Part shown: positions 26,887-35,520 of the stretch, in pieces
Layout of the letters: every line of letters starts with the position of its first letter
Position numbering within the stretch: position 1 is the first letter of the stretch
Assembly: GCA_014338185.1 (NCBI GenBank)
Contig: QUBV01000017.1
Location: 1 to 50,231, forward strand
DNA from: Lysobacterales bacterium
GTDB lineage: Bacteria; Pseudomonadota; Gammaproteobacteria; Xanthomonadales; Rhodanobacteraceae
Length of the DNA stretch: 50,231 nucleotides
Direction of reading: 5' to 3'
Made by a program: the position numbers and the translations under genes
The notes under the pieces: model-generated
What the model was told of the DNA's origin: nothing
What the model saw: the letters and a program-made list of their open reading frames with translations, nothing else
The model's database searches: none

Positions 26887-29805
26887 TCAGCGGGTGGTCG
26901 CCAGTCCCAGGCCACGCGCGAACGCACGCGCCTCGCGCAAGCGGCGCGCGTCGCCCGGACGCAGCTGCAATTCCCGCAAGGCCTGGACGATGTCGCCGCG
27001 GGCACCGGCGAGGTCGCCAGTGGCATGGCGCAGACGGCCGCGTTCGAGCAAGGCGCTTCCGACCAGCGCGCGGGCATCGGGGTCGTCCCTGCCCGCCAAC
27101 ACCGCGTGCGCCGCCTGCAGCAGATCCGCCGCCTCGCTGCGCCGCTCCGGCGCGTGCGCGGCCAGCAGGCTCGAGGCCAAGGCAACGCGCGCTTCCTGCA
27201 CGTCGGCATGCTCGGCACCATACATCGCCAACAACCCCTCCAGCGCAACGCGGCGCTGTTGGATCGCCGCCTCGATGCGGCCCTGCGCGTGGTGCAAGCG
27301 GCCACCGACACCGGTCGCATACAGCTTCGCGTACTCGTCCGGCGGCATGCGCGCCAAGGCACTGCGGGCCGCCTGCAACCGCCGTTCGGCCTCATCGAGT
27401 CGCCCGGCATCGACCAGTGCGTCGGCGTGCATCAATGCAGTGAGCCAGGTGTACAGGCTGTCGCCGGTGACGGCGCGGAACGCCTCGAACGATTCACCAT
27501 AGCGCTGCACGGCGAGCGTGAAGTCGCCACGCGCACGCGCCAGCGTGGCATGGAACTGCAACGCCTGCGCATACTGGCCCGACTTGGCCGGCGCGAGGAT
27601 CGTGATCGCTTCGCTGAGCGAGCGGTCGGCGGCATCGAGCTGTTGCATGCGTCGCTGCAGATCGCCGAGGCGGATCAAGGTGATCCCGATGAGCCGATGC
27701 CCGGCCGGCAATTGCCTGCGTTCGATCCGCAGCGCGGCCTCGTACTCCACGAGCGCCTGCGGATAGTGCCGCTGCACGCGCAGCACGTCGGCGACGTTGA
27801 CATGCAGCAACGCCGCGCGCGCATGATCGGGGCCGTTGCGCGCCGCCACGATCGCCAGCGCCTCCCGGTAGCTCGCCAGGGCCTCGTCATAGCGTCCCGA
27901 TTCCTGCTGCACCATGCCCAGCGTCGCCAGGCGCGCCGCCAGCTGCGTCCCGTGACCATCGTCAGCGCGGCGTTCCAGATCCAATGCGTGCCGCGCCAGG
28001 CGTTCGGCCTGGTCCTTGCGCCCGGCCACCAGTTCGATCAGCGCGAGCGTGGACTCGACCTGCGCCAGCCGTGTCAGCCGATCGGGCGCGGCATTCTGCA
28101 GACGGCGGATGGCTTCGCGCAGCAACGGTTCGGCGGTCGCGACATCCTTGGCCGCATACACCGCTTCCGCGTACGCCGCCAGCGTCTCGGCAGCGGCGGC
28201 GCTGTCTTCGCCCGACACGCGCTGGTGCAACTCCCACGCGCGCTGCAGCGTGTCGCGCGCGTGCGCGGGCTCGTCCACCCCCAACTGGATTTCGCCCAGG
28301 TCACGCAGCAGCTCGGCCTGCAAGGCCGCTTCCCCGGCCAGGTTGCGATCGACCTCGGCGATGCCTTCGCGCACCAGCTCGGCGGGTGTGCGCGCCTGAG
28401 CCCGCGCGCGCGCGACCGGGTCCTGCTCGTGAAACAGGGCCAGGATGAACTGCTTGACGCGCTCGCTGCGCAGCAGGGCCTGCTCGGCGCTCGCGCGTGC
28501 CGCCTCGGCACGCTGCGCCTCGGCGCTGGCGATGCGCGCCTGCCACAACGCGGCACCCAGCCCACCCAGCAGCGACAGTGCCACCAGCACACCGGCCGCA
28601 ACGCCCAGACGATGCCGCCGCACGAAGCGGCGCGCGCGGTAGGCAGCCGAATCGGCACGGGCCGTGATCGGCCGGCCGGCCAGCCAGCGCCGCAGGTCGC
28701 CGGCCAGCGCCGCGGCGGTGGCGTAGCGGCGTGCCGGTTCGCGCTGCAGCGCCGTGGCGATGATGAGATCGAGGTCACCGCCGAGTTCGCGGGCGAGCCG
28801 CCGGGCATCGACGGCGCTGCCATAGAGCGCGGCCACATCGCCGCGCGCGAGGCGCGCCGCCAATGCACTGGCACGCTCGGTGGGCTCGTCGCCCACGGTC
28901 TGCACCAGGTGCCCCACCGTGGCAGCGCGCTGATGTGGCAAGCGCCCCACCAGCAGCTCGCACAACAACAGGCCCAGCGCATAGACGTCGGTCGCGGTGC
29001 CGATGGGTTCGCCGAGAATCTGCTCGGGCGCGGCATAGGCGGGCGACAGCACGCGCAGGCCGGTATCGGTGTGTGCCTGCCCGTTGTCGGGTTCCAGCAG
29101 CTTGGCGATACCAAAATCGAGCACGCGTGGCGCACCGTGGGCGTCGACCATCACGTTGGAGGGTTTCAGGTCGCGGTGCACCACCAGTTGCGCATGCGCA
29201 TAGGCCACGGCGTCGGCCACCGCCGCCAGCAACTCGACCCGCACGCGCACGTCCAGCTGCTTGCCGGCCGCCCACGTCGTCAAGGGCTCGCCATCGACGT
29301 AGTCCATCACGTAGTAGGGCCGACCATCGTCGCTCATGCCGCCGTCGTGCAAGCGCACGATGTGCGGATGAGCCAAACGCGCAAGGATGCGCCGCTCCTG
29401 CAGGAAGCGATGCAGGATGGCGTGCGTGTCCATGCCGCGCTTGAGCAGCTTCAGCGCCACCGTCTGCTCGAATCCACCATCGGCGCGCTCGGCCAGCCAC
29501 ACCACGCCCATGCCTCCCTCGCCAAGGCGGCGCACGAGGCGATAGGCGCCGATGCGATGACCCGCCGCCATGTCGTCGCGCTCGCCCGGGTGCAGGTTGG
29601 GCAGTGCCTGCAGCGCATCGCCATCGAGCAGCGGCACGTCGCTGCCATCGGCGCGCAGCAGCGTCGCCACTTCCTCGGCCAGCGCCGGGTCCTCGCCGCG
29701 AAGCTGCGCGAGCCGCGCCGCGCGCGCCGCCGGGTCCAACTCCACCAGTGCATCGAACGCGGCGGCGACCGCGTTCCAGCGGGCTGCGCGTCGGTCCATG
29801 CTCAC
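26887..29805 (-). CDS. Membrane Ser/Thr protein kinase with TPR domain, coupled to an ECF sigma gene
   Basis: 972 residues. A helical leader (~1-85) is followed by a eukaryotic-type kinase domain (~86-370) with the Gly-rich loop (95-102), the Ala-Leu-Lys ATP lysine, His210-Arg211-Asp212-Leu-Lys-Pro-Ser-Asn, Asp-Phe-Gly and Ala-Ala-Pro-Glu. A transmembrane helix (~395-418) precedes about 500 residues of TPR-like repeats. The GTG start at 29805 overlaps the stop of the upstream ECF sigma factor gene (GTGA), so the two are made together. The known precedent is EcfP/PknT of Vibrio parahaemolyticus, where the kinase phosphorylates and activates its sigma factor. That role is inferred here. A second kinase with the same layout lies at 10069-12483. 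Confidence 0.88.
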   Translation of the reverse strand: MSMDRRAARWNAVAAAFDALVELDPAARAARLAQLRGEDPALAEEVATLLRADGSDVPLLDGDALQALPNLHPGERDDMAAGHRIGAYRLVRRLGEGGMGVVWLAERADGGFEQTVALKLLKRGMDTHAILHRFLQERRILARLAHPHIVRLHDGGMSDDGRPYYVMDYVDGEPLTTWAAGKQLDVRVRVELLAAVADAVAYAHAQLVVHRDLKPSNVMVDAHGAPRVLDFGIAKLLEPDNGQAHTDTGLRVLSPAYAAPEQILGEPIGTATDVYALGLLLCELLVGRLPHQRAATVGHLVQTVGDEPTERASALAARLARGDVAALYGSAVDARRLARELGGDLDLIIATALQREPARRYATAAALAGDLRRWLAGRPITARADSAAYRARRFVRRHRLGVAAGVLVALSLLGGLGAALWQARIASAEAQRAEAARASAEQALLRSERVKQFILALFHEQDPVARARAQARTPAELVREGIAEVDRNLAGEAALQAELLRDLGEIQLGVDEPAHARDTLQRAWELHQRVSGEDSAAAAETLAAYAEAVYAAKDVATAEPLLREAIRRLQNAAPDRLTRLAQVESTLALIELVAGRKDQAERLARHALDLERRADDGHGTQLAARLATLGMVQQESGRYDEALASYREALAIVAARNGPDHARAALLHVNVADVLRVQRHYPQALVEYEAALRIERRQLPAGHRLIGITLIRLGDLQRRMQQLDAADRSLSEAITILAPAKSGQYAQALQFHATLARARGDFTLAVQRYGESFEAFRAVTGDSLYTWLTALMHADALVDAGRLDEAERRLQAARSALARMPPDEYAKLYATGVGGRLHHAQGRIEAAIQQRRVALEGLLAMYGAEHADVQEARVALASSLLAAHAPERRSEAADLLQAAHAVLAGRDDPDARALVGSALLERGRLRHATGDLAGARGDIVQALRELQLRPGDARRLREARAFARGLGLATTR

Positions 29806-30350
29806 GCAGGCATCATCTCGCGCTGCAGGAACGCCCGCGCCCGCCGCCAGTCCCGCTTGAGCGAGCTTTCCGATCGCTGTTGGGCGTCCGCGATCTCGCT
29901 CAGCTCCAGGCCCGCATAGAACCGCATCTCGACCAGCGCCGCCAGGTCCGCATCGACGGCGGCGAGACGCACGAGCGCTGCATCCAGCGCGAGCAGGCTC
30001 TCGTCGCGCTCCTCGGCCGCGACCTGCAATGCCGTGGTGTCGAGCGATGCGGGTGCCGCACCACCGCCGCGGCGCAGCGCACCGCGCGCACGCACATGGT
30101 CGATCACGATCTGGCGCATCACACGTGCCGCGACCGAGAAATAATGGCTGCGATCGTTGACCACTACGGCGCCGTGTCCGGCCAGCTTGAGCCAGGCCTC
30201 GTGCACCAGCGAGGTCGCGCGCATGACCTCGGCGCCGCGCAGTTGGCCCGCCGCCAGCCGACGCAACTCGTCGTAGAGCACCGCGAACAGATGCTCGGAC
30301 GCCCGCGCGTCACCCTCACGCGCCTTGCCAATGAGCTCGGTGATCTCCAT
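29802..30350 (-). CDS. ECF-type sigma factor (Sigma70_ECF, kinase-associated)
   Basis: 182 residues. Region 2 spans ~5-90, with Thr-Ser-Leu-Val-His-Glu-Ala-Trp-Leu-Lys-Leu in region 2.2 and Tyr-Phe-x-x-Ala-Ala-Arg-x-Met-Arg-x-Ile in 2.3-2.4. A linker follows, then region 4 (~125-182) with a helix-turn-helix ending in Arg-Asp-Trp-x-x-Ala-Arg-x-x-Leu. This is the Pfam Sigma70_ECF pattern. The acidic patch usual at the start of region 2.2 is replaced by Ala-Thr-Ser, as in sigma factors that need phosphorylation to bind core polymerase. No anti-sigma gene is present; the partner is the overlapping kinase gene downstream. The ATG at 30350 gives a full-length N-terminus but has no clear ribosome site. 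Confidence 0.85.
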   Translation of the reverse strand: MEITELIGKAREGDARASEHLFAVLYDELRRLAAGQLRGAEVMRATSLVHEAWLKLAGHGAVVVNDRSHYFSVAARVMRQIVIDHVRARGALRRGGGAAPASLDTTALQVAAEERDESLLALDAALVRLAAVDADLAALVEMRFYAGLELSEIADAQQRSESSLKRDWRRARAFLQREMMPA

Positions 30351-30449
30351 TGCACGCACAACCGGATGGGTGCCCGGACATTGCCACGCCCACAGCCGCT
30401 CTGGCAATCGCCACGGCACCGCACCGGAGTGCCGCGGGCAGGCGGCGGG

Positions 30450-31361
30450 TCAGTCGAAGCCGTCTGCGAAGAGCGCGTCGAACGGCGTCGCCTGCGACCA
30501 TTCGGGGCCGGCCGGCTCGCCGCCATAGCGCCGCTCGCCGTGGCTCGGCCCGCCGGGCGCTCCCGAGCTGTCGGCCACCAGCGTGCCCATGCCTTCGTCG
30601 AAGTGGTAAAGCGCGAGCGTGGCCGCGTCGCTCGTGAACCGCGCCGACGGGCGGACGAACGGCGACGCGTAGCGGATGCTGCCGGACAGGCGCAGCTCGG
30701 TGATCCAGCCGGCCCACGACAGCGTGGCGTAGTCGTGCTTCTCGGCGCCGATCACCAGGGTCGGATCGTACGGCGCGTTGCTGTCACGCCCGTCGCGGTA
30801 GCTCGCGTTGCCCGGCGGCCCGCTGGCGCTGCCGTCGGGCTGGCCGTCCAGGTACATGCGCAGCTGGCCGCTGCCGGCATCGCGCGTCACCGCCACGTGG
30901 TGCCACTGCCCGTCGTCCACGAGCGTGGCGCCGCAGGCGGTGGCGCCGCTGCTGCCCACGCTCAAGCCGAATGCAAGGCGCCGGTCCATGAGACTCAGGC
31001 CGTAGTCGCCATGGTCGCCCGGACCGTCGACATCGCGGTCGAGCAGGATGTGGCCGAGGATCCAGCGGTCGTTGTCGGCGCTGCAGGCGGGCGCTTCGGC
31101 GTTCTCGCCCGGCAGCGCGCGCAGCCAGAACTCCAGCGTGAAGTCGCCGCTGCCGACATCGACCGGCCGCGCGGGTGCATCCAGCGCGATCACCACCCGG
31201 TCGAGGGTCGGCGCGCCGTAGCCGTTGCCGTGGAAACGCAGGGACTGGGCACCCGCGCCGGCGCTGCCCAACGCCACGATGGCTGCGGCGAGCAGCCCCG
31301 CCCCACGCGTGCGGCACGCGCTGCCACCACCCACCGGCCGCTGGCCTGAATCCGCTCCCAT
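30450..31361 (-). CDS. Secreted LamG/concanavalin-like protein with C-terminal GFD motif
   Basis: 303 residues. A signal peptide with Arg-Thr-Arg before the hydrophobic core ends near Gly-Ala-Gly-Ala (~38). The mature part is a LamG-type jelly roll: Asp-Phe-Thr-Leu-Glu-Phe-Trp, Gly-Gln-Trp-His-His-Val-Ala-Val-Thr, Met-Tyr-Leu-Asp-Gly, and a closing Leu-Ala-Leu-Tyr-His-Phe-Asp-Glu-Gly. Such domains bind carbohydrate or protein ligands and often Ca2+. The protein ends Asp-Ala-Leu-Phe-Ala-Asp-Gly-Phe-Asp. The ATG at 31361 has AGGTG upstream and sits just before the signal peptide. It diverges from the OmpA-like gene and lies 99 bases upstream of the ECF sigma gene on the same strand. Confidence 0.75.
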   Translation of the reverse strand: MGADSGQRPVGGGSACRTRGAGLLAAAIVALGSAGAGAQSLRFHGNGYGAPTLDRVVIALDAPARPVDVGSGDFTLEFWLRALPGENAEAPACSADNDRWILGHILLDRDVDGPGDHGDYGLSLMDRRLAFGLSVGSSGATACGATLVDDGQWHHVAVTRDAGSGQLRMYLDGQPDGSASGPPGNASYRDGRDSNAPYDPTLVIGAEKHDYATLSWAGWITELRLSGSIRYASPFVRPSARFTSDAATLALYHFDEGMGTLVADSSGAPGGPSHGERRYGGEPAGPEWSQATPFDALFADGFD

Positions 31362-31511
31362 CGTGCACCTGTGCGGGCCCGTGTCGGGCGGCACCGCGCC
31401 GGGGCCGTGAGCACCCGTCCGCATGTGCCGCGCTGCCATGCCCGCGCGCAGCGCCCCTACCCTGCACCAGGGCGGGTCGCCGCGCAACGGTGGCCGCGCC
31501 GCGCTCCGGCC

Positions 31512-31517
31512 TATACT
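31512..31517 (+). promoter_or_regulatory. Possible -10 element of the OmpA-like gene
   Basis: TATACT lies 29 bases before the start of the OmpA-like gene in an otherwise very GC-rich gap. No good -35 hexamer is visible. The same TATACTGG string occurs before pilS. Confidence 0.3.
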
Positions 31518-31545
31518 GGGCCCACATCCAGAGCGGGGGCTCACC

Positions 31546-32667
31546 ATGACCAGCATCGCGCCATCGTCCGACGGCAAGAACCGTCGCGTTTCCTCGATAC
31601 CCAAGCCGCCGCGCCGCGCCGGGTTGATCGCGCTGCTCGGCCTCATCCTCGGCTTCGCACTGGTGCCGACCGATGCGCGGGCACAGGGCGGCAGCGTCAG
31701 CGCAGGCTCTTCGCGCGTGGTCAGCGATGGCGAGGTCGTGCGCCTGCAGGCCGCGGGTGCGGGCGCCACCGTGCAGGGCGACTGGCGCGCCGCCGCGGGC
31801 ACGGGCGTCAGCGTCACCGGCGATGCCCTGCTCGGCGAACTGGGCGCGGTGCGCAGCGCTGACCATGTGCGCCTGAGCGTGGCCGGCGACGTGCTGTTTG
31901 CCTCCGGCAGCGCCGCCATCGACGCGCACGCGGCCGCGACGCTGGCCAAGGTCGCGCAATTGATCCGCGAGCAGGCGCGCGGCGAGGTGCTCGTGGTGGG
32001 CCATACCGACTCGATCGGCAGCGCCGACGCCAATCAGGGCCTGTCGCAGCAGCGGGCGCTGGCGGTGATCGACTGGCTCGTGCGTGAGCAGCGCATCCCG
32101 GCCACCCTGCTCGTCGCGCGCGGCATGGGTGAAAGCCAGCCGCTGGTGCGCGAGAGCGGCGGCGACGACCCCGCCGACCAGTCCGCGCGTGCGCGCAATC
32201 GTCGCGTCGAGCTGTTCATCGGCACCACGCCCACCGCCAACGTGCGCGTCGCGGCCGGACTGGTCCAGGTGAACACCGGCGCAGGCACCGTGCACATCGG
32301 CGATGGCCGGATCGACTCGGACCAGGCCCACATCGCACCCGGCCGCGTCAGTGCCGGCGGCGTCACGGTCGAGGCGGGCGGCAGTGCCAGCGACGAGGGC
32401 GGCGTCGACCGTGTCGAGCCGGCCAGTGACGGCAACTGCGCCGCCGGGCGCACCTGCACGATGACCTGCTTCGAGGGCGACTGCGACCTCACCTGCCCGG
32501 CCGGCGCACGCTGTGATTTCAGTTGCGAGGGTGGCGGTTGCACGCTGGCCTGTGCGGCGGGCGCGCACTGCAACCTCGCCTGCCCGGGCGGGGATTGCCG
32601 CTTCGCCTGTGCGCTGGGCAGCACCTGCAACACCAGTTGCACCGGCGAGGGTTGCAGCGGAAGCTGA
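31546..32667 (+). CDS. OmpA-like peptidoglycan-binding protein with cysteine-repeat tail
   Basis: 373 residues. A hydrophobic segment (~25-44) with Ala-Arg-Ala after it looks like a long signal peptide or membrane anchor. An OmpA C-terminal-like domain (~108-226) shows Gly-His-Thr-Asp-Ser-Ile-Gly, Leu-Ser-x-x-Arg-Ala, and Ala-Arg-Asn-Arg-Arg-Val-Glu, all needed for diaminopimelate/peptidoglycan binding. A linker with beta-like Gly/Val repeats (~230-290) leads to a cysteine array (residues 298-370). The protein thus tethers an unusual Cys-rich module to the cell wall. It ends Gly-Cys-Ser-Gly-Ser without the GF[DE] motif. The ATG at 31546 follows a GGGGG stretch. Confidence 0.8.
   Translation: MTSIAPSSDGKNRRVSSIPKPPRRAGLIALLGLILGFALVPTDARAQGGSVSAGSSRVVSDGEVVRLQAAGAGATVQGDWRAAAGTGVSVTGDALLGELGAVRSADHVRLSVAGDVLFASGSAAIDAHAAATLAKVAQLIREQARGEVLVVGHTDSIGSADANQGLSQQRALAVIDWLVREQRIPATLLVARGMGESQPLVRESGGDDPADQSARARNRRVELFIGTTPTANVRVAAGLVQVNTGAGTVHIGDGRIDSDQAHIAPGRVSAGGVTVEAGGSASDEGGVDRVEPASDGNCAAGRTCTMTCFEGDCDLTCPAGARCDFSCEGGGCTLACAAGAHCNLACPGGDCRFACALGSTCNTSCTGEGCSGS
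32437..32655 (+). repeat. Cysteine-ladder protein repeat (16 Cys)
   Basis: Within the OmpA-like protein, 16 cysteines follow a regular spacing: C-x5-C-x3-C-x4-C-x3, then the same again, about 19 residues per unit over nearly four units. Positions between the cysteines are Gly/Ala/Asp/Glu-rich. The regularity suggests a stack of disulfide-linked or metal-binding rungs. No named domain is recognised. Confidence 0.8.
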
Positions 32668-32883
32668 CCGCCGCGAGGTCGGGCCCGGAGGCCCGGCCCG
32701 GACGGACCGCATGCCGATCGGGCACGCACATGCCCGAGGCGCGTCCGCAGTGCAGGGCACATGGCGTACGCGCTCGGCCGCTGCGATCGGCCTCGCCCGC
32801 CGCGGGCGTGCCGGCATGGCGCCGTCGCGTCCCGATGCGGGCACGCAGCCGCCCGCTGTTTGTGCTCGACAGGGGAGAACGAC

Positions 32884-34065
32884 ATGCCATCACTTGCACA
32901 GCACCTCACCCGCCAGCGCGTACTGCACCTCGGCCTGGCGTTGTCTTGCACGCTGCCATGGGTCGCCGCGGTGCACGCCGCGCCGCTCAGCCTCACCGCA
33001 GGCGGCGCCCACACCTGCGCGCTCGAAGCAACCGGCGCGGTCAAGTGCTGGGGCGCCAACGCCCATGGCCAACTCGGCGACGGCACGCTGCTGGACCGTC
33101 CCGTGCCCGTCGTCGTGCCCGGCCTGACCGGCGTGAAGACGCTCACGGCAGGCCAGGACCACACCTGCGCCCTGCTGCTGGCAGGCACCGTGAAGTGCTG
33201 GGGGCGCAACGACCACGGCCAACTCGGCAACGGCACCCTGGTATCGAGCAGCACGCCCGTCGACGTGGCCGGGCTGAGCGGCGTGACGACGCTGGCCGCG
33301 GGCTATGAGCACAACTGCGCGCTGGGCAGCGGCGGCAGCGTCAAGTGCTGGGGTGCAAACACCTTCGGCCAGATCGGCGATGGCACTGCCAACGACCGCA
33401 CGACCCCGGTGGATGTGGCCGGCCTTAGCGGGATGACCGCACTGGCGACGGGGGGTGGCCACAACTGCGTCGTCACCGCCACCGGCGGCGCCAAGTGCTG
33501 GGGCTACAACCTGTACGGCCAGTTGGGCGACGGCACTGGCACCCTGCGCCCAACCCCGGTCGACGTGGTTGGCTTGACGGATGCACAGACGCTGGCCGCA
33601 GGGGCCTTCCACACCTGCGCGCGGACGACCACGGATACCCTCAAGTGCTGGGGTGACAACAGCCATGGCCAGCTGGGCGACGGCAGCCTGCTCGGCAGCC
33701 CGCTACCGGTGGAGCTGCAGGATTCGGATGAAACCGATGCGGTGGCGGCGGGCTTCGAGCACAGCTGTCGCTTGCACGATTACATCGAGTGCTGGGGCCG
33801 CAACGACGGCGGCCAGCTGGGCGATGCCACGCTGGTCGACCGGCTCGTGTTCGCGCACACGATCGGCAGCGACGACGCGTTCCTCGTCGCCCCCGGCTGG
33901 CACCACACCTGCTTCCTGCAGGACCTGCCGGGCAGCGCTTACATCGCCAAATGCACCGGCGTCAACGCCGCCGGCCAGCTCGGCGATCACAGCGCCACCA
34001 CGCGCAACATCCCGGTCACGGTGATCGGCTACGGCGACGCGATCTTCAACAACGGCTTCGACTGA
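32884..34065 (+). CDS. Secreted RCC1-repeat beta-propeller with C-terminal GFD motif
   Basis: 393 residues. A signal peptide ends near Val-His-Ala (~33). Seven RCC1-type repeats of about 50 residues follow, each with Gly-x-x-His-x-Cys-x-Leu, a strand, Lys-Cys-Trp-Gly-x-Asn, and Gly-Gln-Leu-Gly-Asp-Gly-Thr. Each repeat has two Cys about ten residues apart, which would give one disulfide per blade. The last blades are more degenerate. The protein ends Asp-Ala-Ile-Phe-Asn-Asn-Gly-Phe-Asp. RCC1 propellers usually mediate protein-protein contacts; here the export signal and paired Cys indicate an extracytoplasmic role. The ATG at 32884 is preceded by GGGGAGAAC. Confidence 0.85.
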   Translation: MPSLAQHLTRQRVLHLGLALSCTLPWVAAVHAAPLSLTAGGAHTCALEATGAVKCWGANAHGQLGDGTLLDRPVPVVVPGLTGVKTLTAGQDHTCALLLAGTVKCWGRNDHGQLGNGTLVSSSTPVDVAGLSGVTTLAAGYEHNCALGSGGSVKCWGANTFGQIGDGTANDRTTPVDVAGLSGMTALATGGGHNCVVTATGGAKCWGYNLYGQLGDGTGTLRPTPVDVVGLTDAQTLAAGAFHTCARTTTDTLKCWGDNSHGQLGDGSLLGSPLPVELQDSDETDAVAAGFEHSCRLHDYIECWGRNDGGQLGDATLVDRLVFAHTIGSDDAFLVAPGWHHTCFLQDLPGSAYIAKCTGVNAAGQLGDHSATTRNIPVTVIGYGDAIFNNGFD

Positions 34066-34140
34066 GCGGCGCGGCGGCCACGACCAGCGCGGTCGCGCGC
34101 ACACGGGCCGCGCATCGCCAGCGGCTCGCGCGCCGCCACT

Positions 34141-35343
34141 TCAGCGGCGCCGCACGCCCTGCTCGAAGCCATCGTCGAAGATCCCGTCGCCGGCCCATTC
34201 GTAGGCACCGACGTCGATCGCGCCCACCACGGGCCGCGCCGCGCCCGCGACCGGATGCAGGTAGACCTGGGTCGGGGCGAGCGACTCGCCCGCCCCCGTG
34301 CCCGGCGCGGTGCCCGCGTCGATGAGCGCGCTGGCGGTCGCGCGCAGGCGGTAGTCGTAGTTGGCCGGATCGACGAACCAGTCGTCCGCGTTGCCGGTCA
34401 CGTTGTGGTCGAGCACCGCACTGGCCTGCGACGACACCGTGCCGCCACCCCAGAACACGTTGTTGCGCACGATCGCGGGTGTCTGCGTCGCGGCGCGGAT
34501 CGCGAGGAACGTGCCGCTGCCGCGATTGTTGACGAAGGTGTTGTTGACCACGAACAGGCGGTCGTCGCTGTTGCCGCCGAAACCCTCGCTGAGGTAGTCG
34601 AGCATCGCCGAGTTCTCGCTGGTGGCCGGTTGCTCGATGAGGTTGCCGATCACGAAGCTGAGCCCGCCGTTGGGAAAGGTCAGCTCGTAGCTTTCGGTAC
34701 CGTCGGCTTCGCCGGTGAGGCGGTTGTAGAGCACCTCGTTGCGTTCGGCGCGCGACTTGAGCAAGTGCCCGCTCAGCGATGCCCGCGACCAGTTGTAGCG
34801 GAACACGAGTAGCGCGTGGTGGCCGACGTAGACGTTGTGCGAATAGCCATCGCCGTAGCCGTTGTCGGAAAACTCGCTGTATTCGATCGTGATGGTGTGG
34901 CTGCGGTCGTTGCCGGTGAGGATGCCCATTTCGTTGTGGTGGAACCAGGAATGGCGCACCACGAGGTTGTCGGCCTCCACGCGCAGGCCGGCGCCGTTCT
35001 GGTCGGGCACGCGGCAGCCGCTGAACTCGATGTTGTCGACCGTGGTGTTGGCGCCCTTGATGACCCAGATCGCCTTGCCCTCGGCGTGCTGGCCCGCGGC
35101 GTCGATGTGCGGCCGGCCGTTGATGCCACGCAGGGTCAGGCCACTGCGGGTGACCGCGCACACGTCGCCGGCATAGTCGCCGGCCGCGTCGATGAGGATG
35201 GTGTCGCCGTTGGCGGCCGCCGCGATCGCCGCGCAGGGCTTGGCATAGGGCTGGCCCGGCCCGACCTGCAGCGTCGCGGCGCGGGCCGCGGCAGGCGCCA
35301 GCAGCGCGAGCGCCGCGGCGATGGCCCATCGACATGTCGTCAT
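34141..35343 (-). CDS. Secreted right-handed beta-helix protein with near-C-terminal GFE motif
   Basis: 400 residues. A signal peptide ends near Ala-Arg-Ala (~22). The mature protein opens with a Val-Gly-Pro-Gly-Gln-Pro-Tyr pattern and continues with Asn-rich beta-helix rungs to ~375. It includes Asn-Tyr-Trp-like and His-Asn-Val-Tyr-Val-Gly-His loops. It closes with Ile-Asp-Val-Gly-Ala-Tyr-Glu, the choice-of-anchor-Q ending, followed at once by Asp-Gly-Ile-Phe-Asp-Asp-Gly-Phe-Glu and six more residues rich in Arg. Related proteins include polysaccharide lyases and adhesins, but no lyase site is certain. The ATG at 35343 has GGAGG upstream. It converges on the RCC1 gene. Confidence 0.75.
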   Translation of the reverse strand: MTTCRWAIAAALALLAPAAARAATLQVGPGQPYAKPCAAIAAAANGDTILIDAAGDYAGDVCAVTRSGLTLRGINGRPHIDAAGQHAEGKAIWVIKGANTTVDNIEFSGCRVPDQNGAGLRVEADNLVVRHSWFHHNEMGILTGNDRSHTITIEYSEFSDNGYGDGYSHNVYVGHHALLVFRYNWSRASLSGHLLKSRAERNEVLYNRLTGEADGTESYELTFPNGGLSFVIGNLIEQPATSENSAMLDYLSEGFGGNSDDRLFVVNNTFVNNRGSGTFLAIRAATQTPAIVRNNVFWGGGTVSSQASAVLDHNVTGNADDWFVDPANYDYRLRATASALIDAGTAPGTGAGESLAPTQVYLHPVAGAARPVVGAIDVGAYEWAGDGIFDDGFEQGVRRR

Positions 35344-35520
35344 CCTCGCCTCCGTCGTGGTCGCGGCCACGCGCGGGCCGCCACACCCCTTGTACACGAA
35401 GCCGCGCGCCGTGGCGCAGACGGCGCTCACATCCACGCGGCCACCGGCCGGGTCCGCGCGCAGGATCGCACCGGCGCACCTGGCCCGGGCGCTTGGCGCG
35501 CGCCCGGGCATCACCCAGGC

